DNA of 64,000 nt from CBDDEH01 sp965226865 (GTDB lineage Bacteria; Chloroflexota; Dehalococcoidia; Lucifugimonadales; JAGWBF01), in NCBI GenBank assembly GCA_965226865.1, contig CBDDEH010000004.1:1550001-1614000 (forward strand). Reading direction: 5' to 3'. Below the pieces are notes generated by a model, which saw only the letters and a program-made list of their open reading frames with translations, ran no database searches and was not told the origin of the DNA. Shown piece after piece: positions 52,742-62,363 of the stretch. A program made the translations under genes and the position numbers. Each line of letters starts with the position of its first letter. Within the stretch, counting starts at the first letter, position 1.

Positions 52742-54574
52742 ATGCCGCAAGATATCAGAAATATCGCCATCATCGCCCACGTAGACCACGGCAAGACTAC
52801 TCTTGTAGACGCCATGCTCAAGCAAAGTCAGATCTTCCGAACAAACCAGCAGGTGGGCGAGCTAATACTGGACAGCAACGATCTGGAGCGAGAGAAGGGC
52901 ATAACCATCCTCGCGAAGAACACGGCCATTGTCTATCGCGGGGTGAAGATCAACATTATCGACACGCCGGGTCACGCCGACTTCAGCGGCGAGGTCGAAC
53001 GGGTGTTGAATATGGCCGACGGCTGTCTGCTGGTCATAGACGCGGTGGATGGCCCGATGCCCCAGACACGGTTCGTGCTACAGCATGCCCTTCAGATGGG
53101 GCTCAAACCGATCGTCGTCATCAACAAAATCGACCGACCCTCCGCCCGACCGGTGGAGGTGGCCGACATGATACAGGACCTCTTCCTTGAGCTGGCCACA
53201 GACGCCGAGCAACTGAGCTTTCCTATCCTGTATTCCGCGGCCAAGGCGGGGTATGCCCTGGCGGACCTGGAAGACGAGCCCCAGAGCATAGCGCCCCTTT
53301 TCGAGGCTATCCTCAGTCATATTCCAGCACCATCGGGTGATGTTAACGGTGGCTTCCAATTGCTAGTGGCAGCGCTGAACTATGACAACCACCTGGGACA
53401 AATCGCCGTAGGACGCATCGCCCGGGGAAAGGTGGCGGTTGGAGACCCGCTGGCCCGCATCATGAAGGACGGCACGACAACCCTCCATAAGGCCGCCAAA
53501 CTTTTTATTTACGAGGGGCTCTCACTAAAGGAGGTCGCCGAGGCTGAAGCGGGAGAGATTATTGCCCTGGCAGGTCTGGACAATGTGGCTATCAGCGACA
53601 CTATTACCACGGTTGATAGACCGGAAGCGCTGCCCAATATCGACATCGGACAGCCGACAGTCCAGATGACCTTTGGGGTGAATACCTCGCCCTTCGCCGG
53701 ACAGGATGGGCAATATGTAACCTCCCGTCAGCTAAAAGCGCGACTCATTGCTGAGCTACGGACCAATGTAAGTCTGCGTGTAGAGGACACCAGCAGGGCC
53801 GATGTGGTCCTGGTCTCAGGCCGGGGCGAGTTACACTTGGCAATCCTTATAGAAACAATGCGCCGGGAGGGGTTCGAGTTCCAGGTTTCCAAGCCGGAGG
53901 CCATTGTTAAGGTGGTTAATGGACGGAATCTGGAGCCCTTCGAGCTGCTGGTGATGGATGTTGACGAAGAGAGCATCGGAGTGTTGACCGAGAACCTCTC
54001 CTCGCGGCTGGGACAGATGACGGATATGCTCAGCGATGGTCAGGGGCACGTGCATCTCGAGTTCAAAATACCCACGCGGGGGCTTATAGGCTTCCGGAGC
54101 TTCTTCCTGAAGGCAACTCGGGGCAATGGAGTAATGAACAGTGTCTTTACAGGGTACGAGCCGTCGCACGGCGAAGTGAAGTCCACACGCACAGGTGCCC
54201 TGGTCGCCGCCGAAGCGGGTGTGGCAGTCACTTATGGACTGAACAACGCCCAGCAACGTGGGATGACTTTCATCGAGCCCGGGGCTCCGGTCTATGAGGG
54301 TATGGTCGTCGGCGCGCACGCCCGTGATAAAGACCTGGCAGTGAACGTCTGCAAAGAAAAGAAGCTAACAAACATGCGGGCTTCCACGGCCGACATCTCC
54401 GTAAAACTCACCCCGCCGGTGAGGATGAGCCTGGAAGAGGCTCTTGACTTCGTAGCCGAAGACGAGGTTTTAGAAGTCACCCCCAAAAACATTCGCCTCC
54501 GCAAACGTTTCCTGTCCAACCAGGATCGCCATAAACTTATGGCTGGAAAGGCTCCAGCTCATGCAGGCCGGTAG
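52742..54574 (+). CDS. typA: ribosome-associated translational GTPase TypA/BipA
   Basis: 610 residues from ATG 52742. G-domain motifs: G1 AHVDHGKTT (12-20), G2 region EREKGITILAKNTA, G3 DTPGHADFSGEVERV, G4 NKIDR and G5 SAAKAG. The EF-G-like domains II, III and V follow, then the TypA-specific C-terminal domain with RGMTFIEPGAPVYEGMVVGAH and LTNMRAS. It binds the ribosome and aids growth under cold or other stress. An upstream in-frame extension to 52604 has no support and crosses the repeat and promoter. Confidence 0.95.
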   Translation: MPQDIRNIAIIAHVDHGKTTLVDAMLKQSQIFRTNQQVGELILDSNDLEREKGITILAKNTAIVYRGVKINIIDTPGHADFSGEVERVLNMADGCLLVIDAVDGPMPQTRFVLQHALQMGLKPIVVINKIDRPSARPVEVADMIQDLFLELATDAEQLSFPILYSAAKAGYALADLEDEPQSIAPLFEAILSHIPAPSGDVNGGFQLLVAALNYDNHLGQIAVGRIARGKVAVGDPLARIMKDGTTTLHKAAKLFIYEGLSLKEVAEAEAGEIIALAGLDNVAISDTITTVDRPEALPNIDIGQPTVQMTFGVNTSPFAGQDGQYVTSRQLKARLIAELRTNVSLRVEDTSRADVVLVSGRGELHLAILIETMRREGFEFQVSKPEAIVKVVNGRNLEPFELLVMDVDEESIGVLTENLSSRLGQMTDMLSDGQGHVHLEFKIPTRGLIGFRSFFLKATRGNGVMNSVFTGYEPSHGEVKSTRTGALVAAEAGVAVTYGLNNAQQRGMTFIEPGAPVYEGMVVGAHARDKDLAVNVCKEKKLTNMRASTADISVKLTPPVRMSLEEALDFVAEDEVLEVTPKNIRLRKRFLSNQDRHKLMAGKAPAHAGR

Positions 54575-54621
54575 CAATCTAAAGACTCCTTCAGCTCCTT
54601 GACGATCTCCAGCAACCTTGA

Positions 54622-55407
54622 CTACCTCAGCGCTTCCCACAACCCGCCTGCGATAATCAAAGACCCAAGAGCCAGGACGAAGGCACCAAAGTTGATCTTC
54701 TGAGCTGCGGCAAGTACGGCCTGGATAGCTACCAGGCCAACGACAAACGCTATGCCGGCTGCCACCAGAGCTTCTCCGGACGAGGCGAACCCTGAGTCCA
54801 AACCGGCATACAACGCCGCGCCCAGGGTAGCTGGAACGCTCATCAGGAAGCTAAGCACCAGCGCTTCCCTTCGCTCTACCTGTCTTGCGAGCAGCAAGCT
54901 GACTGTCATCCCCGAGCGACTCAGTCCGGGGATCACGGCGACTCCCTGGGCCAGTCCGGCGAGTATGCCGTCCGACATTGACAGGTCACCCCGCTCTCGG
55001 GATCCGGCTTGACGGCGCCTTAGCTGTACAATCCCTGTGACCAGCATGGCCACGCCAATTACAACCATGGCCGCAGCACCGGCCCGATTTGAGACCTCGT
55101 TGAGGGCCACCAACAGCGGTATGCCGACGACACCGCTGGCTATAGTAGCCACTACCAGGAACGATAGTAATGGTGAGGGCTTGCGGGGCGTTGTGATCAG
55201 CTCTCGAACGATCCCGGCCACTTCTTTGCGGAACACGATCAACACGCAAGGCACAGTCCCAAGGTGGAGCCAGAGGGCGAAATCGACAGCCTCCTCGAAA
55301 GAGCTATCTTTGATGAAGTCGTATGTGGCAGCGACAATCCCTTGAGAGCTAATAGGAAGCCACTCAGTGATGCCCTGCAGGAGTCCCAGGAGAGCTCCTA
55401 CCCCCAT
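54622..55407 (-). CDS. uppP: undecaprenyl-diphosphatase UppP (BacA)
   Basis: 261 residues and about eight transmembrane helices. The two active-site segments are LLQGITEWLPISSQG near the N-terminus and AVIPGLSRSGMTVSLLL near residue 165. The usual His after SSQG is absent (SSQGIVAA). It recycles the C55 lipid carrier for cell-wall precursors and can confer bacitracin resistance. Convergent with typA. Confidence 0.92.
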   Translation of the reverse strand: MGVGALLGLLQGITEWLPISSQGIVAATYDFIKDSSFEEAVDFALWLHLGTVPCVLIVFRKEVAGIVRELITTPRKPSPLLSFLVVATIASGVVGIPLLVALNEVSNRAGAAAMVVIGVAMLVTGIVQLRRRQAGSRERGDLSMSDGILAGLAQGVAVIPGLSRSGMTVSLLLARQVERREALVLSFLMSVPATLGAALYAGLDSGFASSGEALVAAGIAFVVGLVAIQAVLAAAQKINFGAFVLALGSLIIAGGLWEALR

Positions 55408-55557
55408 GTCAGGAGATCTCCTGGCCTATAAGCGCGCGGAAATCGTAATAGATCTTTTTAATAAAGCCTAATTTCGTTAAAGACGGTGTTGTGTTCATAT
55501 CTGGGCTTTAGCCAAGCTTACGGATTTGCACGCTCAATACGCAAGCCATCCTGGCAT

Positions 55558-55590
55558 GCCTATGGCTTCAATATTGTTGAAGCCATAGGC
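55558..55590 (-). terminator. hairpin terminator of the LVIVD-repeat gene
   Basis: A perfect 14-bp stem GCCTATGGCTTCAA/TTGAAGCCATAGGC with a five-base loop lies 13 bases beyond the stop codon of the gene at 55604. Confidence 0.7.
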
Positions 55591-55603
55591 CGATATATTT
55601 GGG

Positions 55604-58225
55604 TTACCTCTGCAGGTTTGCTCCCACCAATGCCACGTCCAGGATGTTGACGATCCCATCGTCGTTCAGGTCTGCGTCCGGGTTTGACGTGCCAAGGGCG
55701 GCAGCCACGACCTTCATGTCGCCGAAGTTGACGACGCAGTTTCCATCGGCGCCCCCTGGGATGGGGATTTGGGGAGCGACGCACAGGATTACGAGGCCAG
55801 TCCTGCCGTCGGCCACGAGGGCCAGGTCGTCCTTCACCGCCACGCCAGCGGCTCCCCCATGTGTGTCAAAGAAGCCAACCTCAGCCGGGCTGGTGGGGTC
55901 GCTTATGTCGATAACCCGCAGACTACCGGCGTCGGCCACGAGGGCCAGGTCGCCTTTCACCGCCAAGCCTAGGGCGTTGTCCGGGGTGTCGTAAAACCCC
56001 ACCTGCGAGGGGTTGGCTGGGTCGCTTACGTCTATCACCCTCAGACCAGCAAGCTCGTCAACCACGAGGGCCAGGTTCTCTTTGACCGCCACGCCCCTGG
56101 CAGAGCTTGTGGTATCGTAGAAGCCCACCTCCTCCGGGTTGGCCGGGTCGCTTATGTCTATGATCCGCAGCCCAGTCCCGTCGGCCACGAGGGCGAGGTC
56201 GTCCTTCACAGCCACGCTGTAAGCTGTCCCTAGGGTATCGTAGAAGCCCACCTCGACTGGGTTTGTGGGGTCGCTTATGTCTATTACCCGCAGGCCGCCA
56301 GAGGAGGCAGCCAAAAGGGCCAGGTCATCTTTGACCGCCACGCCCCTGGCTCCGCCCGGCGTATCGTAAAAGCCAACCTCAGCCGGGCTGGTGGGGTCGC
56401 TTATGTCTATCACCCGCAAACCAGCGTCGAAGTCAGCCACGAAGGCCAGGTCGTCTTTCGCCGCGACACCTAGGGAGTTGCCCGGCATATCCACGGAGCC
56501 CATCTCGGCGGGGCTTGCAGGGTCTGAGAAGTCGATCACCCTTAGTGCATCCCCATTGGCCACTAGCGCCAAGTTACCTGACACAGCCACGTTGCTCGCG
56601 TTGCCCGGTGTGTCGAAGAAGCCTATCTCTGCCGGACTTGTAGGGTCAGAGACGTCGATCATCCTGAGACCTGCGTCGTAGTCTGCTAATAGAGCCAAGT
56701 CGCCCGAGAGTACCACATCGAAGGTCAAAGCACCTAGGCTGGCGAAGAAGCCCACCTCTGCGGCCGCTGAGGGATCTGAGAAATCAATCACCCTTAGTCC
56801 TCCGAATACAGTAGCGACAAATGCCAGGTTTCCCGAGATAACAACGCGAGCGGGTAAATCCGGCATGGCGAGGAAGCCCACCTCTGCGGGCGCTGAGGGG
56901 TCTGAGAAGTCTACTATCCGAAGGCCCGCGAGGAAGTCGGCCACAAGTACCAGGTCGCCTGAGATGGCGACTCCAACACCGTAGAACATGGCCAGGAATC
57001 CCACCTCGGTGGGGTTCCTGGGATCTGAGAAGTCGATTACATACAGGCCTCCTCTGCTGGCCACTAATGCCAGGTCCCCCGAGATAGCCACGCCAAAGGC
57101 CGAGTCCGGTGTCTCAAAGAAGCCGACCTCTACAGGGTCTGTGGGGTCGCTTATGTCTATAATCCTGAGTCCCCCGGTTCGGTCACCCACCAAAGCCAGG
57201 TCTCCCGATACCGCCACTTCATACGCGCCAGCGCCGCCGCCCGGTGTGTCCAGAAAGCCAACTTCCGCAGGGCTGGCCGGGGCCGAGACGTCTACCACCC
57301 TGAGGCCCGCCTCGCCATCCGCCACCAGAAGGAGGTCGCCAAAAAGAGTGAGTCCCCAGACCAGTCCAGGAGTCACTACCTCTCCCACCTTGGTGGGGTT
57401 GGTTGGGTCCGTCATATCTAGGATGAGTACCACGCTCCCGGAGCTCAAGAAGGAGTAAGGCGTCCCGTCAATCACCCCGGTGCCGCCTAGCTCTGCGGTC
57501 GCTACCGCGTGGGCAGGCCCATAAGGCCAGCGGCCCACCAGCTCCACCTCGATGGTGTCGACTACGCAATCCCCGTCGCCATCTCCAGGTATAGGAATTT
57601 GGGGCGCGACGCAGAGGATTGCGAGGCCAGCGTCGTGGTCAGCCACGATGGCCAGGTCGTCCTTCACCGCCACGCCAACGGCTCCCCCAGGGGTGTCAAA
57701 GAAGCCCACCTCCACAGGGCTGGTTGGGTCGCTTACGTCTATCAACCGCAGGCCAGTGAAGTAGTCGGCCACCAGGGCCAGGTCGTCCTTCATCGCTACA
57801 CCTTGGGCTACGCCCGGAGTGTCGTAGAAGCCCACCTCCACCGGGTCAGTCGGGTCGCTTATGTCTATGACCCGTAGGCCAGCTTCGTCGTTGGCTACCA
57901 AGGCCAGGTTGCCTGTGGCAGCCAGGCCCCTAACGACGCTTGGTGTTACGATGCTAGATACGAGGTTGGGGTTGGCCGGATCGGTGATATCTAGCACCAG
58001 CAAAGCGCCTCCGGAGCCAAGGAGGGTGTAGGGCGTGCCACCGATCTCGGTGCTGACTACCGCAAAGGCAGGGCCGAAGGGCCAGCGGCCCACCAGCTCC
58101 ACCTCGGCTGATTCTGCTGCTCCCACTGGGCTGCTCTTGGCTACCAATCCAGGCGCGCCAATGGCTACCAGCGCAATGGCAATGCCCAGAACGAGTACAA
58201 TAATCTGTCGTTTTGAGGTCCTCAT
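55604..58225 (-). CDS. exported LVIVD-repeat (beta-propeller-like) protein with dockerin-like C-terminus
   Basis: 873 residues. The signal peptide (about 1-35: QIIVLVLGIAIALVAIGAPG) follows AAAAGAGGTGAT. The body consists of about 18 repeats of 38-45 residues with the core DLALVADxxxGLRVIDISDP, the LVIVD pattern that folds into beta-propeller blades. The protein is a tandem of two unequal halves, each opening with VELVGRWP-GPA and closing with AILCVAPQIPIPG. The last 50 residues (GDMKVVAAALGTSNPDADLN, DDGIVNILDVALVGANL) resemble a type I dockerin/EF-hand calcium site. It is probably surface-exposed and involved in binding or adhesion. DNA between 55780 and 58000 is internally repetitive. Confidence 0.85.
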   Translation of the reverse strand: MRTSKRQIIVLVLGIAIALVAIGAPGLVAKSSPVGAAESAEVELVGRWPFGPAFAVVSTEIGGTPYTLLGSGGALLVLDITDPANPNLVSSIVTPSVVRGLAATGNLALVANDEAGLRVIDISDPTDPVEVGFYDTPGVAQGVAMKDDLALVADYFTGLRLIDVSDPTSPVEVGFFDTPGGAVGVAVKDDLAIVADHDAGLAILCVAPQIPIPGDGDGDCVVDTIEVELVGRWPYGPAHAVATAELGGTGVIDGTPYSFLSSGSVVLILDMTDPTNPTKVGEVVTPGLVWGLTLFGDLLLVADGEAGLRVVDVSAPASPAEVGFLDTPGGGAGAYEVAVSGDLALVGDRTGGLRIIDISDPTDPVEVGFFETPDSAFGVAISGDLALVASRGGLYVIDFSDPRNPTEVGFLAMFYGVGVAISGDLVLVADFLAGLRIVDFSDPSAPAEVGFLAMPDLPARVVISGNLAFVATVFGGLRVIDFSDPSAAAEVGFFASLGALTFDVVLSGDLALLADYDAGLRMIDVSDPTSPAEIGFFDTPGNASNVAVSGNLALVANGDALRVIDFSDPASPAEMGSVDMPGNSLGVAAKDDLAFVADFDAGLRVIDISDPTSPAEVGFYDTPGGARGVAVKDDLALLAASSGGLRVIDISDPTNPVEVGFYDTLGTAYSVAVKDDLALVADGTGLRIIDISDPANPEEVGFYDTTSSARGVAVKENLALVVDELAGLRVIDVSDPANPSQVGFYDTPDNALGLAVKGDLALVADAGSLRVIDISDPTSPAEVGFFDTHGGAAGVAVKDDLALVADGRTGLVILCVAPQIPIPGGADGNCVVNFGDMKVVAAALGTSNPDADLNDDGIVNILDVALVGANLQR

Positions 58226-58473
58226 ATCACCTCTTTTGGGTTAGCGACGTCTCTTGCCTCTGGCACTCCGCACGGCCTAATCTGTGATGGTATTAAGGTG
58301 CCGTGCCCAGGAAGCTGAATATCGAAGTAATGTACCACTTCTTCTGCCATCAGGATAGCGGCGCATCCAGCGGACGAACCCTGGCAACGATGCGCAAGCA
58401 GGCTGTCGGCTTCACCAAAGAGCCTCAGATGGTATGATCAGGAGCAGACGGCTGAACCATCTGGAGGCGTGGA

Positions 58474-59598
58474 GTGGGCGACTACAACATTCTGTCCATG
58501 GACGACCACATATTCGAACCTCCGGACCTATGGACGAGCCGAATCGAGGCCAGGTTCAAGGAACGAGCGCCGTACATTGCTCGAATCGATGATGGCAGTG
58601 ACTGGTGGTTCTGCGATGGCGCCAAGATGGCCTTTCTCTCGGGCGGGACCCAACCCGGTCTGAGGTTCGAGGACCCGAGAAAACTAACTGTCGACGACGT
58701 TTTCGAAAACGCTCGGCCTGGTGGCTATATTCCGGAAGAGCGGATAAAGGATATGGACTTGGACGGGATAGGTCTCAGCGTGCTCTATCCCACCTGCGCT
58801 CTCGTGTTGTACACAGTACCCGATACCAGCCTGCTGAATTCCCTGTTCCGGACATACAACGACTGGCTTGCCGAATACTGCAGCGCAAACCCGCGGCGTT
58901 TGAAGGGCATCGCTCTTCTCAACCTGGACGACATCGATTGGGGTGTAGGCGAACTGGAGCGGTGCCTCAGGCTTGGGCTGGTAGGAGCGGCGATCCCCGC
59001 ATATGTTCCAGCCAAACAATATCAATCCTTGGACTACGAGCCTTTGTGGTCTGCGGCGGAAGACCTGGGTGTCCCCCTATCCCTTCATGTTGCCAGCAAC
59101 AGGGTACGCGTTCCAACCGAACAGCTTATGGGTCAGCTAGACTCTCGCGACGCTCACGTATTCGTTAACTCGGACCACTGGGTCAGGTCATCCCTGGCAC
59201 AGATGGTCCTGGGAGGTGTGTTCGAGCGCCACCCCGAGCTTAGGGTGGGGTCCATCGAGCACAGTCTGTCCTGGGTGCCCTACTTCCTGGAGCGGCTGGA
59301 CTACACCTATACTCAAAGGGCGCAGTTGAAGCACTGGCACCGGTACGGTGAGGATATGCTTCCCAGCGACTACTTCCGCCGGAACACATTTCTGAGCTTC
59401 CAGGAAGATGCGTTGGGAGTAAAGCTTCGAGACATAATAGGCGTGGATAGCTTGCAGTGGGGCTCGGACTACCCTCACCAGGAATCGACGTTTCCGAAGA
59501 GCCGAGAAATACTGGAGGAGATCCTGGCCGACTGTACGCTGGTTGAAAAAGCCAAGATCGCCGGAGGCAACGGCGCCAGGGTCTACCACTTCAACTAG
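58474..59598 (+). CDS. amidohydrolase family 2 (ACMSD-like) metalloenzyme
   Basis: 374 residues from a GTG with CTGGAGGCG upstream. The metal-binding DxH of the barrel is in SMDDHIFEPPDLW. The second His is in PLSLHVASN, another is in RVGSIEHSLSW and the C-terminal Asp in QWGSDYPHQEST. The family includes decarboxylases of aromatic acids and hydrolases. Next to it, convergent, is a dihydroxyphthalate-decarboxylase-like gene, so aromatic-acid turnover is a reasonable guess. Confidence 0.88.
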   Translation: MGDYNILSMDDHIFEPPDLWTSRIEARFKERAPYIARIDDGSDWWFCDGAKMAFLSGGTQPGLRFEDPRKLTVDDVFENARPGGYIPEERIKDMDLDGIGLSVLYPTCALVLYTVPDTSLLNSLFRTYNDWLAEYCSANPRRLKGIALLNLDDIDWGVGELERCLRLGLVGAAIPAYVPAKQYQSLDYEPLWSAAEDLGVPLSLHVASNRVRVPTEQLMGQLDSRDAHVFVNSDHWVRSSLAQMVLGGVFERHPELRVGSIEHSLSWVPYFLERLDYTYTQRAQLKHWHRYGEDMLPSDYFRRNTFLSFQEDALGVKLRDIIGVDSLQWGSDYPHQESTFPKSREILEEILADCTLVEKAKIAGGNGARVYHFN

Positions 59599-59607
59599 GG
59601 CTTGTCC

Positions 59608-60662
59608 TTAAGTCTCCCAGGTGGTCGGATGGTACACCTCTTCCAGCTTGATCGGCTTGCTGATGAGCCCTTGCTCCAAAGAAGCCTGAAAGATGGTCTC
59701 CAGAGTCGTGCGGTTGGCCCCGAGTCCCACGGGGAAGGGGTCTTCACCCAGGTCCGCTGACTGCTCCTGGTAGTCTTTGCCCTCGAAGGGGAAGTAGGCT
59801 CGGCGCTGCTTCCTGGCTCTCTCGTAGGCGATCTCCTTGGACCGTTGGAAAGCCTTCATGAGCTCCAGCGCCACCCAGGGGTGCTCCTTGAGTATCCGAT
59901 TCTGGACTATCACGTGATGGTTCGGCTGGCGGGCTCCTGTTTTCTTGTAGTACTCCACGTACACAGACCGGCCTCCATCGGGGAACAGCTTTCGTATTCG
60001 GGGGTTGCCTTCGAGGGGTGTGCCCCGTGCCGCGCGAATATGGCCGTATCTCCACTGTCTGACAGGTAGTCCTCGTCCGGCGTCAGGGGCCTGACGGCGG
60101 ACGCCGCGTCCAGATCTCCTCGGTCGAGCATAACGTCCTGGGCCTCGTATTCGGTGGGCCAGTGGAGGGTGACTCCCCCGGGCGGCGCCGTATCCATGCC
60201 CATCGCCGCATCGCGGCTCATCGCCTTGACCCGGGCGTTGTACCAGATGTTGTCCTTGGGCTCGATGCCGTACAGGTTCTTCATCACCTTACGCATCCAT
60301 ACGGCCGCCGTTATCTGATAGTCTGAGACACCGATTCGCTTGCCCTTCATGTCTCCCAGTTGGTGGATACCGGACGCTGTGTTGACATAGAGGTCCATCC
60401 AGACCAGCGCACCACTGGTTAAACACACCGGCAGAGCAGACCAGTCCCACTTCGTACCGTCATACCGATCTTTGCAGAGGAGAGTGGAGGATATAGACAT
60501 CTCCGAAGCGTCGAACTTGTCGTCTACGACGTTGCTGTGAAATATCTCTCCGGCGTTGACGCTCAGCCAGTTAAGCTCGATGCCCTCAGGCTTGACGGCG
60601 CCTTCTTTCAGAGGTTGGATCCTCGGGTTGTTGCTGAACGCTAGGTTGATTTTGAGCGTCAT
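59608..60662 (-). CDS. 4,5-dihydroxyphthalate decarboxylase-like / periplasmic-binding-fold protein (one frameshift)
   Basis: Start ATG 60662 follows AGGAGGTGGGG. TLKINLAFSNNPRIQPLKEG and VKPEGIELNWL open a two-lobed binding-protein fold. KGKRIGVSDYQITAAVWMRKVM is typical of the Pht5/NMT1-like group. The frame breaks near 59990; adding one A to GAAAG gives PEYEKLFPDGGRSVYVEYYKKTG and joins the C-terminal part (HHVIVQNRILKEHPWVALELMKAF). About 351 residues. There is no signal peptide, so an enzyme of the decarboxylase type is more likely than a transporter component. Confidence 0.8.
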
Positions 60663-60760
60663 CCCCACCTCCTAACCCCTGCCCAAGTTTGATCAAACAA
60701 GCGGAAGTGTAGTTGGGGCCCTGCGTGCTGTCAACGGAGCAACCCCGGCTCCACTTCAGC

Positions 60761-61225
60761 CTAGGGCATCTTACCTTTAGACGAGAAAAGCTTGAGCAGA
60801 TCGTGCCGGGTTATGATGCCCTCAAGCCTGCCGTCCTTCCTGACCGGTAGGCGGTTGACCTTCTTATCCAACATCAATTCCGCCAGCTCAGGTATCGATG
60901 CATTTTCGTCAACTGTCACGACATCGTGCTTCATTACGTCTTTTACCAGCTTGCTGCGGATCTTGCGGGCCGTTTCCTCTACAGTATCGGGCGTGGTCCA
61001 GGTGCCAAGACAGGTGTAGATGTTGTCGGCCAGAGGGACGAACTTGTGGTGGAGGCCGAAGTCGGCGTGGTTCATTATGCCGACCAGATTGTCTTCATCG
61101 TCCAACACCGGTACGGTACTCACGCGGTGGTTTAACATGAGGTCGGCGGCTTCCCCGACAGTAGCGTTCATCGAGATGGTTATTACAGGTGTGCTCATCA
61201 GATCACGAGCCTTCAAGTTGTGCAT
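60761..61225 (-). CDS. tandem CBS-domain protein
   Basis: 154 residues; AAAAAGGAGTCGCGAT precedes the ATG. Two CBS motifs: LMSTPVITISMNATVGEAADLM with VSTVPVLDDEDNLVGIMNHAD, and VMKHDVVTVDENASIPELAELM with VNRLPVRKDGRLEGIITRHDLL. Such free-standing pairs bind adenine nucleotides and regulate partners. The next upstream gene (CDF transporter) ends 44 bases away on the same strand. Confidence 0.9.
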   Translation of the reverse strand: MHNLKARDLMSTPVITISMNATVGEAADLMLNHRVSTVPVLDDEDNLVGIMNHADFGLHHKFVPLADNIYTCLGTWTTPDTVEETARKIRSKLVKDVMKHDVVTVDENASIPELAELMLDKKVNRLPVRKDGRLEGIITRHDLLKLFSSKGKMP

Positions 61226-61269
61226 ATCGCGACTCCTTTTTGGTGGAGGGTCCTCACAAGTCAGTGCAA

Positions 61270-62244
61270 TTAGTGGTCTTCATCGTCATGGGGAGATTCG
61301 TCGTTGAAGTGGTGGGCTATAGAAAAGTGTCCCGCAGCCTCGCCGGATTCGAAGGGCTCCACGTGGATAGTACAAAGCTGTAACTTGGGTATCGCGTGCA
61401 TTAGCTCGTGCTGTACCTCGACCGCAATGTCATGCCCCTTACCTACCGTCAGGTGAGAGTCCACACCGATACTCAACTGGGCCAGTAACCGGTGTCCAAT
61501 CCAGCGAACTCGGATTTCGTATACCCCATGGACCCCTTTAACCGCCGAAGCGGTTCGAGTAAGCTGTGACAGAATTTCGGGATCGATCCGGTCCATAGCC
61601 CTTGCCAAAACGGCTGGACCCGCTTCCTGGACAAGCAGGTATATCAGAAGCGCCGTAATAACCAGTCCGATGATTGGGTCGGCCAGCGGAAATCCGGCCA
61701 TCACCACGATGAGTCCCAGCACCACTGCCAGCGATCCCAGGCCGTCGAATCTGGCGTGGTGACCGTCGGCAACGAGTGCCGCGCTGCCGATTGCCTTCCC
61801 AACTTTAATACGGTACTGTGCGATCAATTCATTAACGACGACTCCGACAACGCCAGCGGCTAGAGCATAGGCGAGGTGGGTGGGCTCTTGCTGATCTATT
61901 ATCTTTCTTATGGATTCGTATCCAACCACCCCGGCGGCGATGGTCATGAATACGATTATCGAAAGGCCGGCCAGGTCCTCTGCCCTGTGGAATCCGTATG
62001 TGAAGTGACGTGTAGGTTGCTTACGTGCCAGATAGAACGCCAGCCAGAGTGGTAGGGTGGTCAGCGTGTTGAAAATACTGTGGACTGTATCGGCGAATAG
62101 AGCGGTGCTCCCGCTGATAAGGGTAATCACTCCTTCCGCAATCGAAGTCAGCAGCAGGGCGACAAACGTTATCTTTACGACCCTCAAGCCGCGTCGCGAA
62201 TCCGATGTGTCCAGAGTTGGCTGGATGTCTGCGTGGCTGTGCAA
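61270..62244 (-). CDS. cation diffusion facilitator (CDF) family metal transporter
   Basis: 324 residues from a TTG start; six transmembrane helices and a cytoplasmic C-terminal domain (VKGVHGVYEIRVRWIGHRLLAQLSIGVD). The transport site in helix V is HxxxD (DGHHARFDG). In helix II the site reads DTVHSIFN, with Asn where Asp is normal, which may alter metal choice. The tail is rich in His and Asp (HHFNDESPHDDEDH), suggesting Zn, Fe or Mn binding. Followed by a CBS protein and preceded by a USP gene. Confidence 0.88.
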   Translation of the reverse strand: MHSHADIQPTLDTSDSRRGLRVVKITFVALLLTSIAEGVITLISGSTALFADTVHSIFNTLTTLPLWLAFYLARKQPTRHFTYGFHRAEDLAGLSIIVFMTIAAGVVGYESIRKIIDQQEPTHLAYALAAGVVGVVVNELIAQYRIKVGKAIGSAALVADGHHARFDGLGSLAVVLGLIVVMAGFPLADPIIGLVITALLIYLLVQEAGPAVLARAMDRIDPEILSQLTRTASAVKGVHGVYEIRVRWIGHRLLAQLSIGVDSHLTVGKGHDIAVEVQHELMHAIPKLQLCTIHVEPFESGEAAGHFSIAHHFNDESPHDDEDH

Positions 62245-62363
62245 CTAAAATGACCACCACTCGAACCATTTACCAAGAGGCATCTCCAAGAGTAGGACAT
62301 CTCTCGGATGGCCGTCTAGGTCTTTAGTGTGGCTGTTTAGAATCGTGCTTACGATGAGCCCAA

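Noticed and set aside
55560..58230. Possible CRISPR-like array suggested by the regularly spaced repeats
   Set aside because: The repeat unit is about 120-130 bp, stays in one reading frame and encodes LVIVD blades; there are no short identical repeats with unique spacers and no cas genes.
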